Part shown: piece after piece, positions 63,492 to 64,000 of the stretch
Numbering within the stretch: the first letter of the stretch is position 1
How the letters are laid out: every line of letters starts with the position of its first letter
DNA from: an uncultured Flavobacteriales bacterium
Lineage (GTDB): Bacteria; Bacteroidota; Bacteroidia; Flavobacteriales_D; Crocinitomicaceae
Assembly: GCA_903939755.1 (NCBI GenBank)
Contig: CAJAII010000038.1
Location: forward strand, 1 to 64,000
Length of the DNA: 64,000 nucleotides
Direction: 5' to 3'
Program-made: the position numbers and the translations under genes
Notes under the pieces: generated by a model
What the model saw: only the letters and a program-made list of their open reading frames with translations
Database searches by the model: none
Told to the model about the DNA's origin: nothing

Positions 63492-64000
63492 ATGGCAAGA
63501 TATACAGGTCCTAAGACCAAAATAGCTAGAAGGTTCCGAGATCCTATTTTCGGTCCTGATAAAGCTTTAGAGAAAAGAAGTTACGGCCCAGGACAACACG
63601 GTCCTTCAAAACGTAGAGGCGGTAAACAATCGGAATACGCAATTCAACTTGGCGAAAAACAAAAAGCTAAATATACCTATGGTATTTTAGAAAAACAGTT
63701 CGCTAATATGTTCGAAAAAGCATCCCGAATGAAAGGTATTACTGGTGAAAACTTATTGCAATTGTGCGAAACACGTTTAGATAACACGGTTTATCGTCTT
63801 GGAGTTGCTCCAACACGTAGAGGTGCTAGGCAATTGGTTTCTCACAGACATATTACAGTGAATGGTGATGTTGTTAATATCCCATCGTATCATGTTAAAC
63901 CAGGTGATGTGGTTGGTGTTCGTGAAAAATCTAAATCTTTAGAAGCGATTGTTTCTTCTTTGGATGCAAGTAGTAAAAAATACGATTGGTTAGATTGGGA
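63492..64000 (+). CDS. rpsD: 30S ribosomal protein S4 (3' end outside window), zinc-free type
   Basis: The first 169 codons of a protein normally about 201 residues long; the window ends inside it. Seen: [40 protein letters not shown], then [20 protein letters not shown] and [20 protein letters not shown] (the S4 RNA-binding domain). The N-terminal zinc cysteines of the C+ type are missing. S4 starts 16S assembly and in E. coli represses the alpha operon. rpoA and rplQ should follow beyond the right edge. Confidence 0.97.
   Translation, partial: MARYTGPKTKIARRFRDPIFGPDKALEKRSYGPGQHGPSKRRGGKQSEYAIQLGEKQKAKYTYGILEKQFANMFEKASRMKGITGENLLQLCETRLDNTVYRLGVAPTRRGARQLVSHRHITVNGDVVNIPSYHVKPGDVVGVREKSKSLEAIVSSLDASSKKYDWLDW

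Noticed and set aside
1-64000. tRNA, rRNA or CRISPR array
   Set aside because: Gaps were read for T-loop motifs and for regularly spaced repeats; none found. A covariance-model scan would be decisive.

Overview
The window is AT-rich chromosomal DNA from a member of the Bacteroidota, most likely the Flavobacteriales. A family close to Fluviicola or Crocinitomix is an inference I cannot test here. The evidence is: type IX secretion C-terminal domains and a gliding-type (CHU_C) C-terminus; a fused CcoNO oxidase subunit with the Bacteroidota CcoP layout; promoters of the TAnnTTTG type; ribosomal genes preceded by A-rich sequence instead of Shine-Dalgarno sites; and no tuf gene between fusA and rpsJ. 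No tRNA, rRNA, CRISPR array, prophage or intact insertion sequence was seen.

Layout. 1-6.3 kb: a tight plus-strand operon, cut by the left edge, coding a KAS III-like enzyme, an unknown small protein, a BtrH-like acyltransferase, a two-gene ABC exporter, an acyl carrier protein, a complete ketosynthase and a ketosynthase homologue that has lost its catalytic residues (chain-length-factor-like). It reads as a small type II fatty-acid/polyketide assembly line with its own exporter and is the best candidate for an undescribed system. 6.4-11.5 kb: small envelope proteins (one frameshifted), a WYL-domain regulator, and five copies of a 17-18 bp inverted-repeat motif in front of three transcription units, which looks like a local regulon. 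11.6-23 kb: secreted and surface proteins (two duplicated beta-helix T9SS cargo proteins, a beta-propeller, an SGNH hydrolase, a FISUMP protein), a J-domain/KTSC protein, and gene-poor stretches built of dispersed palindromic repeats.

23-34.1 kb: a complete cbb3 oxidase locus on the minus strand (hemN, ccoI, then ccoS, ccoNO, ccoQ, ccoP, ccoG, ccoH, and a TauE/SafE membrane protein), with a divergent Crp/Fnr regulator. A perfect ATGAC-N4-GTCAT palindrome lies between hemN and the regulator, about equally far from a -7 box on each side. A weaker copy lies at the same spacing from the ccoS promoter. Together these genes make, metallate and regulate a high-affinity terminal oxidase. hemN supplies haem synthesis under low oxygen.

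34.2-48.4 kb: a large nidogen/CHU_C surface protein, lipoproteins and secreted proteins of unknown role, a LolA-like protein, a 1027-residue BNR/sortilin-type propeller, a four-gene operon with two tiny membrane proteins, an outer-membrane barrel-like protein and a cytosolic protein of unknown function, and a cytosolic protein joining DnaJ-type cysteine repeats to a TerB-like domain. It ends in a 25-bp perfect hairpin.

48.7-64 kb: the str-S10-spc-alpha ribosomal superoperon, rpsL to rpsD (cut by the right edge), with fusA, secY, infA and rpmJ. A clear promoter and a leader hairpin precede rpsL. This part is ordinary in order and content. S4, S14 and L36 are of the zinc-free type.
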